From assembly GCA_021810635.1 (NCBI GenBank), contig JAJZIH010000002.1:1-64000 (forward strand): a stretch of DNA of 64,000 bases, read 5' to 3'. Source of the stretch: Pseudomonadota bacterium. GTDB lineage: Bacteria; Pseudomonadota; Gammaproteobacteria; JAKAQQ01. Positions 9,121 through 17,632 of the stretch are shown one piece after another. The position numbers were made by a program, and so were the translations under genes. The notes beneath the pieces are model-generated. The model ran no database searches. It saw only the letters and a list, made by a program, of their open reading frames with translations, and was not told where the DNA came from. Numbering within the stretch: the first letter of the stretch is position 1; every line of letters begins with the position of its first letter.

Positions 9121-9309
9121 CGCGGCGGATCCCGCGGCTCCAATCGCCCGACGGGTTCCCCGCGCCGCGGAATCCGCCACTCAACCGGCCCCGCCTTGCG
9201 TCAACAATCCATTCGTCAAACGGCTCATGGGGTACCTGTCTTTGCTCTTTAAATCCGCGAGGGAAGGTGATCGCGGTAGGGATGCCCGTTACCGGGCACC
9301 CCCCGCACA

Positions 9310-9342
9310 GATCCGTACGGGCCCGATTCGAGCATACGGCTC
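9310..9342 (-). ncRNA. Group II intron domain V
   Basis: A 33-base hairpin with the catalytic AGC near its 5' end: GAGCCGTATGC pairs with CCGTACGGATC around a TCGA loop. It departs slightly from consensus (a G/A mismatch in the lower stem), in keeping with a decaying ribozyme. Confidence 0.75.
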
Positions 9343-9373
9343 CTACCGCAGGTGCTGGACGGTAAAACCCTGT

Positions 9374-9568
9374 CCCTGCCACCTGCCGTACACGGTCCAG
9401 CCACTGTGACCCGCTTGCTCGGCCCTGCGTCCGTTGCGTGCCTGGCTGGCCCGCGTTCCCCTTGGTCCCCGCCCGTTGCTCCACCCGCTCCGCCGCCGGT
9501 CTCCCGGCCTTGTTCGCAGGCTTCCTCGTTCGTATGGCGGAGTCTGACTTCTCTGGACCGTGCATCAT
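9374..9568 (-). pseudogene. N-terminal stub of group II intron reverse transcriptase/maturase
   Basis: About 65 residues (MMHGPEKSD, NKAGRPAAERVEQRAGTKGN and SQWLDRVRQVA) match the leader region of bacterial intron-encoded maturases, before the polymerase domain. No YADD-containing polymerase core, X domain or endonuclease follows; the frame runs into domain V instead. Confidence 0.75.
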
Positions 9569-9969
9569 CGGCTTCGGCTCCTCGCCTTCCCGATGCGGAC
9601 CGGCCCGATCACGCGGCTGGTCAGCCCAGAGATCTCCCGGTTCCCGCACACGGAGCATGCACACCTGCCAGAGGCTACGACCTCGCCGGGTTGGTGGACG
9701 CTCGCGTTCGCGCACCCCGCCATATGGCCTTCCGCAGTGAGAACAGCGTCGGTACCTGGAAATAAATCTGACTTTCGCGGCTCAATGGCTGGCCTATGGG
9801 TTCCCCTGCCGACGCTGCGCCCACACCCTCGCGAATGCCGGCGCACGGCTCGGGACCGATGGGGTTCGCTACCCCTTCATCGCAACGGACTTGCACCACC
9901 TACTCCTTGCCGGTCTCCCGGCGCACTCTCACTTCCATTGACACACACCGAACTTCAGGTTAGAGCGCG

Positions 9970-10245
9970 CTAACCAACCTTGAGGTCCTCCAGTTTGATT
10001 CCACGACCAGCGCGCAGGTTGGCCCTGGCGCTCTCGATGCGCTTAAGAAAGCGGGGGTCGTTTTCGAGCCGGAAATCGAACCATTCATCTTCCGATTCAA
10101 ACCCGATTAATACCCCAGCGGGCTTGCCGTGGCGAGTAATGACGATCTGCTCCTTTGCGGCTTCCTTGAGGTAACGCGAAAGGTCATCCTTGACCTCGGA
10201 AAGGGGGATTTCCTTCATTCCGGATTTGCGAACTGTGCGAGCCAT
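9970..10245 (-). CDS. Phd/YefM-family antitoxin
   Basis: A 91-residue antitoxin of a type II toxin-antitoxin pair. The N-terminal two thirds has the Phd/YefM DNA-binding and dimer pattern: IPLSEVKDDLSRYLKEAA, then IVITRHGKPAGVLIGFES. The C-terminal third would wrap the toxin. The start at 10245 is favoured by a GGAGG site seven bases upstream, although an ATG at 10218 forms an exact ATGA overlap with the toxin stop. It lies downstream of the toxin gene, the reverse of the usual order for this family. A GGTTAG/CTAACC hairpin spans its stop codon. Confidence 0.88.
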   Translation of the reverse strand: MARTVRKSGMKEIPLSEVKDDLSRYLKEAAKEQIVITRHGKPAGVLIGFESEDEWFDFRLENDPRFLKRIESARANLRAGRGIKLEDLKVG

Positions 10246-10508
10246 GATTGTGCCTCCAATTTCGGGATGATGGCTAATATCTCAACAGTTGCCTCGGTCA
10301 CGTCGTAGAAGACCCGGATCTCATCGATCCGAAGCCGATACTGGGGCCGGGAAAGCCCCCGCAAGCGTTTGATTCGGCTTTTTCTTACCTTCGCAGGCGC
10401 GTGGCGCAGATGCGTTTCCAGCGCCTCTCGCACGGTGGACCGGAGATTCGCCTTCAGGGCCCGAAAATCCTCGGCGGCTTCCGGTGCAATTACGATCATA
10501 TAACGCAT
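10215..10508 (-). CDS. RelE/ParE-family toxin
   Basis: A 97-residue RelE/ParE-fold toxin. Members either cleave mRNA on the ribosome or inhibit gyrase; which applies here cannot be told. Visible features are the N-terminal strand MRYMIVIAPEAAEDF, two basic helices, and the core strands PQYRLRIDEIRVFYDV and VEILAIIPK. It overlaps the antitoxin gene by 31 bases. The ATG at 10508 lies only about ten bases from a TATAAT inside the operator palindrome. The message may therefore be nearly leaderless, or translation may begin at the ATG at 10499. Confidence 0.88.
   Translation of the reverse strand: MRYMIVIAPEAAEDFRALKANLRSTVREALETHLRHAPAKVRKSRIKRLRGLSRPQYRLRIDEIRVFYDVTEATVEILAIIPKLEAQSWLAQFANPE
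10253..10257 (-). promoter_or_regulatory. Ribosome binding site of the antitoxin
   Basis: GGAGG on the minus strand, seven bases before the ATG at 10245 and inside the end of the toxin gene. It allows strong antitoxin synthesis from the shared message. Confidence 0.65.
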
Positions 10509-10509
10509 T

Positions 10510-10528
10510 CTGGCTATATTATAGCCAG
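10510..10528 (-). promoter_or_regulatory. Palindromic operator and -10 box of the toxin-antitoxin pair
   Basis: CTGGCTATA-T-TATAGCCAG is a perfect 9-base inverted repeat immediately upstream of the toxin ATG. On the minus strand it contains TATAAT (10523-10518), a consensus -10 box. A bound antitoxin or toxin-antitoxin complex would cover the promoter, the usual autorepression for such pairs. Confidence 0.7.
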
Positions 10529-11388
10529 ATTTGGCGATCGCTCAATCATGCGCTTCAACTCAGTAAAGGTAAGCGTCCGGCTCTGCCGGGAGGACTACTC
10601 GTGCCAGTTGACGCTCGGTAGCGCCGGGGAACGGGTCGGAAGCATCCGTCGGACTCGGGGTCGGGGGTGAAGAGGGACCTCGGGATCTTCGCCCCTGGCC
10701 GACCCGTTCCATGCCGCGTGAGGATCGGCCTGAAGCCCATTCCCGCCGGTACGGCCAAACGGATCCCCCACCCGCTGGCCTTCCAGCAGGCCGGTGGTGT
10801 CCACCGGTTGCTGCGTCCAGACGGAGTCCAGGGCTTCGGCCAGTACGGCTTTGGCCCCAGCGCCCGTCCGTCGGTTGGACGGCTTCTACGCCGGGTTCGG
10901 CGATGGGAGCCGTTCTTGATCGTCTCGTCAATAAAGCAATGATGGTCGCAGCTCCCGGCGGGAGCATACGGTGCCGCGACTGAATGGGTCTGTGAGCTGA
11001 TGGAAGCACGCCGTCGCCGGAGGTGACGCCTGCCGGATGAGGGTTTCCCGCTCAATGCGGTCGGCCGCCTGCCCGCTTATGCTCCCCAACCCAACCCCAT
11101 CGAGGCCGCCGGGCCGACCACCTGCGAGCCGCGAGCCCACGGCCGCCCCGGGACCATCCACGATCTCGGCCGCACGCGGTTCGAGAACTTGTGCCAAACA
11201 CCCGGCTCCTGAACCATCCTGCGGCGGCCGCGTGAGCCAATCCAGACTGCCCCCTTTTTGCATCGAGCATTGCCTGATTGATGAAACCGTCAGCAGGAGA
11301 AGCCCCCGTGCGCGTCACATGGGCGCTTTTGCGCGGCGGCGGGCGCCGACCGCAGGGGAACTCCCGGTCCGTGGCAGTCAGCCCGGCT
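10529..11388. other. Stretch without a convincing gene
   Basis: About 860 bases with GC-rich open frames on both strands but no ribosome site, recognisable motif or coherent protein. Two related inverted segments are visible near 10911-10945 and 11262-11296, both around CATTG(C)-ATTGA(C/T)GA. It may be decayed mobile DNA linking the toxin-antitoxin region to the housekeeping genes. Confidence 0.5.
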
Positions 11389-11859
11389 TCAATTCCCCGT
11401 TCCCCTGGGGGAAGCCGACGTACGCCGAACCACTCGGCAGTCATCGAGGTTGCAACCCACGACGTCAATCGGCCGCCCCTCTTCATTCGTGATGAGCGTG
11501 ATCGAGACACTGAATCCATCAACGGCAACCACGCCCTCGCAGGGGCAGCGCCCCTGGAGATTGGAACGGGGCGCGGGGAGGGGAATGGGAAGCGGTGCAA
11601 TCGATCCCGTGGTCACGAGGAAAACCGCGAGAACCCGTCCCCGCGCATCATTGACCTGGTAATAACGGGCACCGTTGCGCTTCCATTCATAGACCGGAAA
11701 GGCTGCATCCGCACTGATGTCGGGGCGCGGTGGGTGGGCCGTTCCGAGGCCCACGAGGAAACGGGCTGAAGTCGTATGAGCCAGAGCCATCCCCGGAACA
11801 ACCGGCAATCCCAAGGCGGCAGTCAGGATGAGAACGGAGAGGACGGAGGATCGCCTCAT
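11389..11859 (-). CDS. Small exported protein of unknown function
   Basis: A 156-residue protein with a typical signal peptide (SSVLSVLILTAALGLPVVPG, cleavage likely after ALA). The mature part starts HTTSARFL and includes four cysteines in two groups (CPCEG and CNLDDC), probably disulphide-bonded. The start at 11859 is set by AAGGAGG five bases upstream; the longer open frame is not needed. I recognise no family. It lies about 100 bases downstream of the SPOR-domain gene on the same strand. Confidence 0.75.
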   Translation of the reverse strand: MRRSSVLSVLILTAALGLPVVPGMALAHTTSARFLVGLGTAHPPRPDISADAAFPVYEWKRNGARYYQVNDARGRVLAVFLVTTGSIAPLPIPLPAPRSNLQGRCPCEGVVAVDGFSVSITLITNEEGRPIDVVGCNLDDCRVVRRTSASPRGTGN

Positions 11860-11959
11860 GTCAACCTCCTTCGAAAGTGGAAATGCCTCCCGGGAATTTG
11901 GGCCCGCACCGGGCCCGTTCAAGCCCTCCCTGGCCCGCCGGGGAAATGCCGGCCCGGAT

Positions 11960-12586
11960 TCAGGAGGCCGGCCTGGATTTCCGGACGGTCGGGTTGAGAC
12001 GGATCAGAAGCATCGTCATGTGATGCTGGAAAAGAAGATGCCGCAAGGCATTGAGGCGGTCCAGGCGGTCAACGGGACCGATCTGCACGCGGTTCCACCG
12101 CTCGCCATTGCTGATGCGAACTGGATTGATCTGGGCAACGACGCCCCAGAGGGCCAGTCTAGCCTTGAGGCGGTTGGCTCTCTGCCAGTGGCGGAAGGAT
12201 CCCACCTGGATCAGGTAGTGGCCGGGATGAACGACGGGATGGCGGCCGTGATCGGTGCGCGCACTGCGTTCTTCCTCTGGCAACACAATCTCGAAACGCC
12301 TTTTAAGCAGCGTATAAAAGGAAAAAGTCTTCTCAGCCTGCTTCACGGTCGCCGGGGTGGGTTCGGGATGGACCCGAACCATGGCGGGAGCCGTTGCCCG
12401 ATGCTCAAGCCGTTCCGCTGTCTTGAGCGAGCGCCGGATGATGGGCACGACGATCAGGGCAATGATGACGAACAGCAGAATCAGGCTCACCCATCCCCAA
12501 GGGCGGAAACCCCGCGGTTTGGGCTTCCGGAGGCGATCCCGGGGCCGTCGTTGCCGGGCGGCAGGCTTCCGGTGGGCCGTCATCAC
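11960..12586 (-). CDS. SPOR-domain membrane protein, FtsN-like
   Basis: A 208-residue bitopic inner-membrane protein. It has a basic cytoplasmic N-terminus, one membrane helix (WVSLILLFVIIALIVVPII), a linker, and a C-terminal SPOR domain (YLIQVGSFRHWQRANRLKAR, RVQIGPVDRLDRLNALR). SPOR domains bind denuded septal peptidoglycan. The FSFYTLL motif before the domain and the position directly after argS fit FtsN-type division proteins. It begins with GTG at 12586, or ATG at 12583, one base after the argS stop, so translational coupling is likely. Confidence 0.87.
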   Translation of the reverse strand: MMTAHRKPAARQRRPRDRLRKPKPRGFRPWGWVSLILLFVIIALIVVPIIRRSLKTAERLEHRATAPAMVRVHPEPTPATVKQAEKTFSFYTLLKRRFEIVLPEEERSARTDHGRHPVVHPGHYLIQVGSFRHWQRANRLKARLALWGVVAQINPVRISNGERWNRVQIGPVDRLDRLNALRHLLFQHHMTMLLIRLNPTVRKSRPAS

Positions 12587-12587
12587 C

Positions 12588-14327
12588 CTACATCCTCACG
12601 GGCGCCGACACGCCCAGAAGCGCCAAGCCATCGGCGAGAACCAGCCGCGTGGCACGGCACAGGCTGAGACGGGCATTGCGCAGAGACGGCTCATCGATCA
12701 GGAGGGGAACGCCGTTATAGTATCCATGGAAGGCCGCCGCCAGCTCGCGCAGGAAATGGGCCACGAGATGGGGGGCCCGCGCCGAGGCAGCCTGTTCGAG
12801 CATTTCCGGATAACGGATCAGGGTCAAGAGAAGCGTCCGTTCCAGGGGGTGGGTGAGCGCCGGAAAGGATTTCCGGTCGTTCGGATCATAGGCGAGCCCC
12901 CGCTCCTCGCACTCGCGCCACAGACTGGCCACCCGCGCATGGGCATACTGGACGTAGTACACCGGGTTTTCCTGGGACTGCCGCTTGGCGAGGTCAAGAT
13001 CGAAATCGAGGTGCTGGGCCTCCGAGCGGAGCACGTAAAAAAATCGGGCCGCATCCCGCCCCACCTCCGCCACCAGTTCGGAGAGCGCGATGAAGGACCC
13101 CGAGCGCGTCGACATCTGAACTTTCTGGCCGCCTCGGAGGAGCACGGCGAACTGGACGAAAAGCACTTCAAGGCGCGTGGGATCCTCACCCAGGGCCTCA
13201 ATTCCGGCACGGATTCGCGGGGCATAGCCGTGGTGATCCGCGCCGAGCACGTTGATCAGCCGGTCGTATCCGCGTTTGAGCTTGTCCCGGTGGTAGGCGA
13301 GATCGGGCGAGAAATAGGTATATTCCCCGTTGGCCCGCACCAGGACCCGGTCCTTTTCGTCTCCATGGGCCTCGGCCCGAAACCAAAGGGCGCCGTCCGC
13401 GCGGTAGGTTTCCCCACGCCGTTCAAGGATCCCGATCGTCTCCGTCACCTGACCCGAGTCGTAGAGGGAGCGTTCGGAGAACCAGCGGTCATGGTGGACG
13501 CCAAAGTCGCGCAGGTCCCTCCGGATTCGTTCGCTCATATGGGTCATGACGAAATCGTGGAGGGCGGCATAATGCGCCGGTCCGAGCGCCGTCTTCATGG
13601 CCGCCACCCGGGCATCGATGTGCCGGTCGGCGGCCCCTTCGGGTTCCGCGCCGTCCGGTGGCAGGTCTTGCAGGACGGGTTCGCAACGCTCATAGCGGTC
13701 ACCGTCGGCCATGGCCAACTCGCCCGCCAACTCGAGAACGTACCCGCCCTGATAGCCGGCGTGCGGGAAGGGTTGCGTCGGGCAGCCCCGATTCTCGAGA
13801 TAGCGCAGCCAGACACTCAGCGCAAGGATCGACATCTGGCGTCCGGCGTCGTTCACGTAATATTCCCGCTCGACCACATAACCCAACGCCTCAAGCAGGT
13901 TGGCTAGGGAGTCCCCGTATGCCGCGCCACGTCCATGGCCGACATGGAGGGGACCGTTGGGGTTGGCTGACACGAACTCGACCAGGATCCGGGCCCGCCC
14001 CGGAGTCACATGACCGTAGGGCAGGGGACCCTCGAGAGAGCGCGCAAGCCCGCGGACGAGTTCTGCATGGGCCAGATGAAAATTGATGAATCCGGGAGGG
14101 AGGATCTCGATCCGCTCGATTCCCGGATGGGGTGGAAGGTGGGCCACCAGGGTCCGTGCCACCTCGAGAGGCGGCTGTCCGAAGCGCTTTCCGAGCCTGA
14201 GTGCCACATGACAGGAATAATCCCCGTGGCCGCCATCGCGGGGCCGCTCGATCAGGGATTCCGGTGGCGCCTCCCAGTCCAGTGACGCAAAGGCCTCACG
14301 GCACCAGGCATCCAGGATGTTTTTCAC
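12588..14327 (-). CDS. argS: Arginine--tRNA ligase
   Basis: A class I aminoacyl-tRNA synthetase of 579 residues that charges tRNA-Arg, close to the usual length of about 577. The HIGH-type ATP site appears as HVGHGRGAAYGD after the ArgRS hallmark VEFVSANPNGPLH. The second site is the variant MSTRSGSF in place of KMSKS. The N-terminal additional domain is present (GDYSCHVALRLGKRFGQPP), and the C-terminal DALR anticodon domain ends in VSAPVRM. It is followed at once by the SPOR-domain gene, and priA lies 60 bases upstream on the same strand. Confidence 0.97.
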   Translation of the reverse strand: MKNILDAWCREAFASLDWEAPPESLIERPRDGGHGDYSCHVALRLGKRFGQPPLEVARTLVAHLPPHPGIERIEILPPGFINFHLAHAELVRGLARSLEGPLPYGHVTPGRARILVEFVSANPNGPLHVGHGRGAAYGDSLANLLEALGYVVEREYYVNDAGRQMSILALSVWLRYLENRGCPTQPFPHAGYQGGYVLELAGELAMADGDRYERCEPVLQDLPPDGAEPEGAADRHIDARVAAMKTALGPAHYAALHDFVMTHMSERIRRDLRDFGVHHDRWFSERSLYDSGQVTETIGILERRGETYRADGALWFRAEAHGDEKDRVLVRANGEYTYFSPDLAYHRDKLKRGYDRLINVLGADHHGYAPRIRAGIEALGEDPTRLEVLFVQFAVLLRGGQKVQMSTRSGSFIALSELVAEVGRDAARFFYVLRSEAQHLDFDLDLAKRQSQENPVYYVQYAHARVASLWRECEERGLAYDPNDRKSFPALTHPLERTLLLTLIRYPEMLEQAASARAPHLVAHFLRELAAAFHGYYNGVPLLIDEPSLRNARLSLCRATRLVLADGLALLGVSAPVRM

Positions 14328-14387
14328 GTTTCAAACTCACTCAGGATGGCCTGCATTGTACCCAATGCTTCCTGCGACCGGCTGGTT

Positions 14388-16598
14388 TTAGCCGAGATCG
14401 TAAGGGTCGACATCGAGGTGAAGCCGGATGGAACGGGGAATCTGCAGGTTCTGGAGGTGGTGACAGGCGCGTTGCAGCATGGTCCGGCCCTCTGCCCGCA
14501 CCAGGAGCTGGAACCGCCAGCGGCCGGCCTGCTTGGCCCGGAGCGCGGGTGCCGGCCCCCAAACGGCCCACTCTCCTCGGGCCGCCGCGGCCGTGAGCCT
14601 CCGGCCCGCCTCCGCGAGGAAGTCCCGGGCGTGCTCCTGGTTGGCGGATTCGGCCGTGGCGAGAACCAGGCAGCCGAACGGTGGCCAGCCAGCCGCCCGC
14701 CGTTCCTCGAGCAGGCGACGGGCAAAGGTCATATAGGACCCCGCAAGCAGGTCCTGAAAGAACGGATGTTCCGGATGACGGGTCTGCAGCAGCACGGACC
14801 CGGGTCGGGATCCGCGCCCCGCCCGGCCGGCGACCTGAACGAGTTTTTGCCCAAGCCGTTCCGGTGCGCGGAAATCGGCACTGAAAAGGCCTTGGTCGGC
14901 ATCCACGACGACAACCAGGGTGACCCCATGGAAATCGTGTCCCTTGGTCACCATCTGCGTGCCCACGAGAATCCGGGCGTGCTGTTCGCGGACCGATGAA
15001 AGGATCGCTTCAAGCGCCTCGCGGCGGGTCACCCGATCCCGGTCCAGGCGGACCACCCCGGCGCCCGGGAAACGTTCCGCCAAAACCGCCTCGATCCGTT
15101 CGGTCCCGGTTCCACGCGACAGGAGATTTCCCGCGCACTGGGCGCAGCCGCTGGGCAGGCGTTCGCTCCGGCCGCACCGGTGGCAAAGCAGTTGTCCCGG
15201 CAGGCGGTGTACCGTAAAGGGGGCGGCGCACGCAGGACATTCGGCGACCCATCCGCAAGCGGGACAGACGAGGTTGCGCGCATAGCCGCGGCGGTCCAGG
15301 TAAACCAGAACCTGCCCCTCGCCTTCAAGGTGCAGAGCCATCCGGGCGAGCGTACCTGGAGCCAGTCCGCCGGTGAGCGACTGGCCCCGGATATCCACCA
15401 GGATCGATTCCGGAACCTGCCCGGCTCCAGCCCGTTCCTGGAGCCGGATCTGCCGGTACCGCCCCCTTTCCACGTTGGCCAAAGTCTCAAGGCTCGGCGT
15501 GGCAGACCCGAGGACGATCGGGATGTCCAGCTGGCGAGCGCGCCAGACCGCCAGATCCCGTGCGGAGTAGCGGAACCCTTCCTGTTGCTTGAACGAGAGG
15601 TCATGTTCCTCGTCGACCACGATGAGGCCCAGGTTCGCGAGGGGGAGGAACAGGGCCGATCGGGTCCCCACCACGCAGTGCGGTTGCGTTGCCCTGGCGA
15701 GCTGCCAGATCCTGTCGCGCTCGGCGGCTGGGCGTCCCGAATGGTAGACCAGGGGCGGTGTACCGAGGATTCGGTCGGCTTCGCGGGTGAGCTGGGGGGT
15801 GAGCGCGATCTCCGGCACGAGAATGAGGCTCGATCGACCGCGCCCGAGACACTGACGCGCCACCTCGAGATAGACCCGTGTCTTGCCGCTCCCGGTGATT
15901 CCATCCAGAAGGACACAGTCGAAGCGATCCGGACTTTCCAGAAGGATACGGACCGCCGCTGCCTGGTCCGGGTTGAGCGGCTCCGGTGTCGTTGCCGGGA
16001 TCATGCCGGACGGAAGCTTCTGCGTTTCCGGTCTTTCGGGAATCTCGTCCAGCTCGATTCTGAGCACGAGCCCGCGGCGGTGGAGTGCCCGAACGAGACG
16101 CCGGGACGGGGCCGCAAGCGCGTGATCCGCACAACCCCCCGGTGATTCGCCCAGCCCGGCGAGGAGCTCCCGGCTCGCGGTCCCGAGACGCCGCATCCGG
16201 TCCTCCGGAAGGATTCCGGCTGCACGCCAGACAACCCGCAGTTTGCGGGCGGGGACCCGGAGACTCTTGAGTTCGGGGGGAAGCACGCTTTGGAAGGCCA
16301 GCCCGGGAGCCACTCGATAGTAGCGGCTGGCCCAGAAGATGAACTCGCAAAGATCCGGCGGGAGATCCCGATCCAAGACCTCTGTGACCGGCCGGAGACG
16401 CCGCGCGGGGAGCGGGCTGGTCGGTTTGATCCCCATCACCACTCCGGCGGTACTGCGTGGCCCCAGGGGGACACGGACGCGAAGTCCCACAGCAGGGGCA
16501 CCCCAGCCCGCGCCGGTGGGTGCCCAAAGGTAATCCAAGAGATTCAATTGTGGGCAAAAAACAGCAACTTCCACGATCCGGGCCGGGCTTCCCTCCAT
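14388..16598 (-). CDS. priA: Primosomal protein N', replication-restart helicase
   Basis: A 736-residue 3'-5' helicase that reloads the replisome at stalled forks. The N-terminal DNA-binding domain is followed by Walker A (DGITGSGKTRVY) and the DEEH box (VVDEEHDLSFKQQEGFRYSA). A zinc-binding insert with CPACGW, CPAC, CHRCG and CAQC follows, and then the second helicase lobe (GTQMVTKGHDFHGVTLV). Length and order match the family. The ATG at 16598 has only a G-run upstream (weak ribosome site). The gene is divergent from the sigma-factor gene; about 60 bases of shared upstream DNA lie between them. Confidence 0.96.
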   Translation of the reverse strand: MEGSPARIVEVAVFCPQLNLLDYLWAPTGAGWGAPAVGLRVRVPLGPRSTAGVVMGIKPTSPLPARRLRPVTEVLDRDLPPDLCEFIFWASRYYRVAPGLAFQSVLPPELKSLRVPARKLRVVWRAAGILPEDRMRRLGTASRELLAGLGESPGGCADHALAAPSRRLVRALHRRGLVLRIELDEIPERPETQKLPSGMIPATTPEPLNPDQAAAVRILLESPDRFDCVLLDGITGSGKTRVYLEVARQCLGRGRSSLILVPEIALTPQLTREADRILGTPPLVYHSGRPAAERDRIWQLARATQPHCVVGTRSALFLPLANLGLIVVDEEHDLSFKQQEGFRYSARDLAVWRARQLDIPIVLGSATPSLETLANVERGRYRQIRLQERAGAGQVPESILVDIRGQSLTGGLAPGTLARMALHLEGEGQVLVYLDRRGYARNLVCPACGWVAECPACAAPFTVHRLPGQLLCHRCGRSERLPSGCAQCAGNLLSRGTGTERIEAVLAERFPGAGVVRLDRDRVTRREALEAILSSVREQHARILVGTQMVTKGHDFHGVTLVVVVDADQGLFSADFRAPERLGQKLVQVAGRAGRGSRPGSVLLQTRHPEHPFFQDLLAGSYMTFARRLLEERRAAGWPPFGCLVLATAESANQEHARDFLAEAGRRLTAAAARGEWAVWGPAPALRAKQAGRWRFQLLVRAEGRTMLQRACHHLQNLQIPRSIRLHLDVDPYDLG

Positions 16599-16658
16599 GT
16601 CAACGCCCCCCCCACGGTTGCGTTAACTCGTAAGGCCATAGCAAAAAAGCGGTCGACG

Positions 16659-17279
16659 ATGGCGGCATTTACGAGGATGATAGACGAGTTAGGGCTCTCC
16701 TTCGGGCCTCGCATGATCGTGCGGCAGGACGGAAAATCTCCGGAGCAACGGGCCGAGCTCGAACGCTTCCTCATGGACATCGAGCGCAGGGCCCTGCGCA
16801 TCGCCTCGTTTTCCCTGGGTCAGCGGGACGATGCCCTGGATGCCGTTCAGGAAGCCATGTTCAAGCTGGTGCGTTTCTATGGGCAGAAACCGGCTTCCGA
16901 ATGGTCCCCTCTTTTCTATCGCATTCTCCACAACCAGATCCAGGATCTCCATCGCGCCCGTCAGCGCCAGCCGGTGCGGGTGGGCTCTCGGCCATCGGGG
17001 GGAGCGTCGGAAGAGGCAGCCGATGTCTTGGCCAGCCTGCCGGCAGCGGACCGGCACCAGCCCGAGGTGGTCTTCGAACGTGAGCGGGATCTCGAGCGGC
17101 TGTCCCGGATCCTCAGAGCGCTCCCACGCCGGCAGCGCGAGGCTTTCATTCTGCGTTTGCTCGAAGGGTGGGACGTCAGGACTACGGCCCGGATCATGGG
17201 CTGTTCCGAAGGCAGCATCAAGACCCACCTGTCGCGGGCCCTGCATACCCTGCGCAAACAGATGGGAGCCTCGCCATGA
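16659..17279 (+). CDS. ECF-type RNA polymerase sigma factor
   Basis: A sigma-70-family factor of about 206 residues. Region 2 includes QRDDALDAVQEAMFKLVRFY and the -10 binding helix near WSPLFYRILHNQIQDLHRA. Region 4 (LPRRQREAFILRLLEGWDV, then SEGSIKTHLSRALHTLRKQ) is the -35 binding helix-turn-helix. The start is uncertain: ATG 16659 has no clear ribosome site, and ATGs at 16677 and 16713 are alternatives. Its stop overlaps the ATG of the next gene by four bases, so the downstream membrane protein is likely coupled and may act as its anti-sigma partner. Confidence 0.9.
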   Translation: MAAFTRMIDELGLSFGPRMIVRQDGKSPEQRAELERFLMDIERRALRIASFSLGQRDDALDAVQEAMFKLVRFYGQKPASEWSPLFYRILHNQIQDLHRARQRQPVRVGSRPSGGASEEAADVLASLPAADRHQPEVVFERERDLERLSRILRALPRRQREAFILRLLEGWDVRTTARIMGCSEGSIKTHLSRALHTLRKQMGASP

Positions 17280-17632
17280 CGGAACCCGTGAACGAGGCTT
17301 GGTTCCGGAAGCTTTGTTCCCACTACGAAAAGTGGGAACGGACCGTTCCGGCAGAGGACTGGATGGCTCTCGCGCGGGTGCGCAATCAGGCGCTCAGCAT
17401 CTCCCGGTCGAGATTTTGGCGGCGGTTCTGGATCCTTTCCTGCGCCGGACTTGCCCTGGCCGCCATCGGCCTGGTTTTTGTGCTCCCCCCCCCCGGTGCC
17501 CGTATGATGCCCGCCCATCCAGAAATCGTGAACGCACCCTCCCAGCTCCTCGGCCGCGGCAACTCCCGACTGTATGAACACCTGTCCTTCTACCGCTGGC
17601 TCGCCTTGCATGAAAAGGCCCGTTTGGGCTGA
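17276..17632 (+). CDS. Small membrane protein, possible anti-sigma partner
   Basis: A 118-residue protein with a soluble N-terminal half rich in Trp and Arg, a single membrane helix (FWILSCAGLALAAIGLVFVL) and a short periplasmic tail. An ATGA overlap ties it to the sigma factor. The position between an ECF sigma factor and a DUF3106 protein recurs in proteobacteria, where this slot holds small membrane proteins of the DUF3619 type. I see that similarity in layout rather than in clear motifs. A role in holding the sigma factor at the membrane is inferred. Confidence 0.75.
   Translation: MTEPVNEAWFRKLCSHYEKWERTVPAEDWMALARVRNQALSISRSRFWRRFWILSCAGLALAAIGLVFVLPPPGARMMPAHPEIVNAPSQLLGRGNSRLYEHLSFYRWLALHEKARLG

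Larger units (their letters stand above)
9268..9948 (-). mobile_element. Internally deleted group II intron
   Basis: On the minus strand a group II intron begins near 9948 (GTGTG start). It shows the domain I motif GGTGGTGCAAGTCC followed by GGGGTAGCGAACCCCATC. It continues into the first 65 residues of a maturase, then jumps straight to domain V (9310-9342) and a domain VI hairpin (GGTGCCCGGTAACGGGCATC) ending near 9268. About 680 bases remain of an element that is normally near 2 kb or more. Most of the reverse-transcriptase gene is gone, so the intron is immobile unless helped in trans. Exact boundaries are uncertain by several bases. A GGTTAG/CTAACC hairpin lies about 10 bases outside the 5' edge, which recalls intron classes that insert beside terminators. 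Confidence 0.8.

Noticed and set aside
9352-9973. Plus-strand open frames over the intron region
   Set aside because: They lie opposite structural RNA and maturase sequence of the group II intron; no protein pattern.
12357-13907. Long plus-strand open frame (516 codons) opposite argS
   Set aside because: It is the shadow of argS, which has intact catalytic motifs on the other strand; the antisense product has no motif and no ribosome site.
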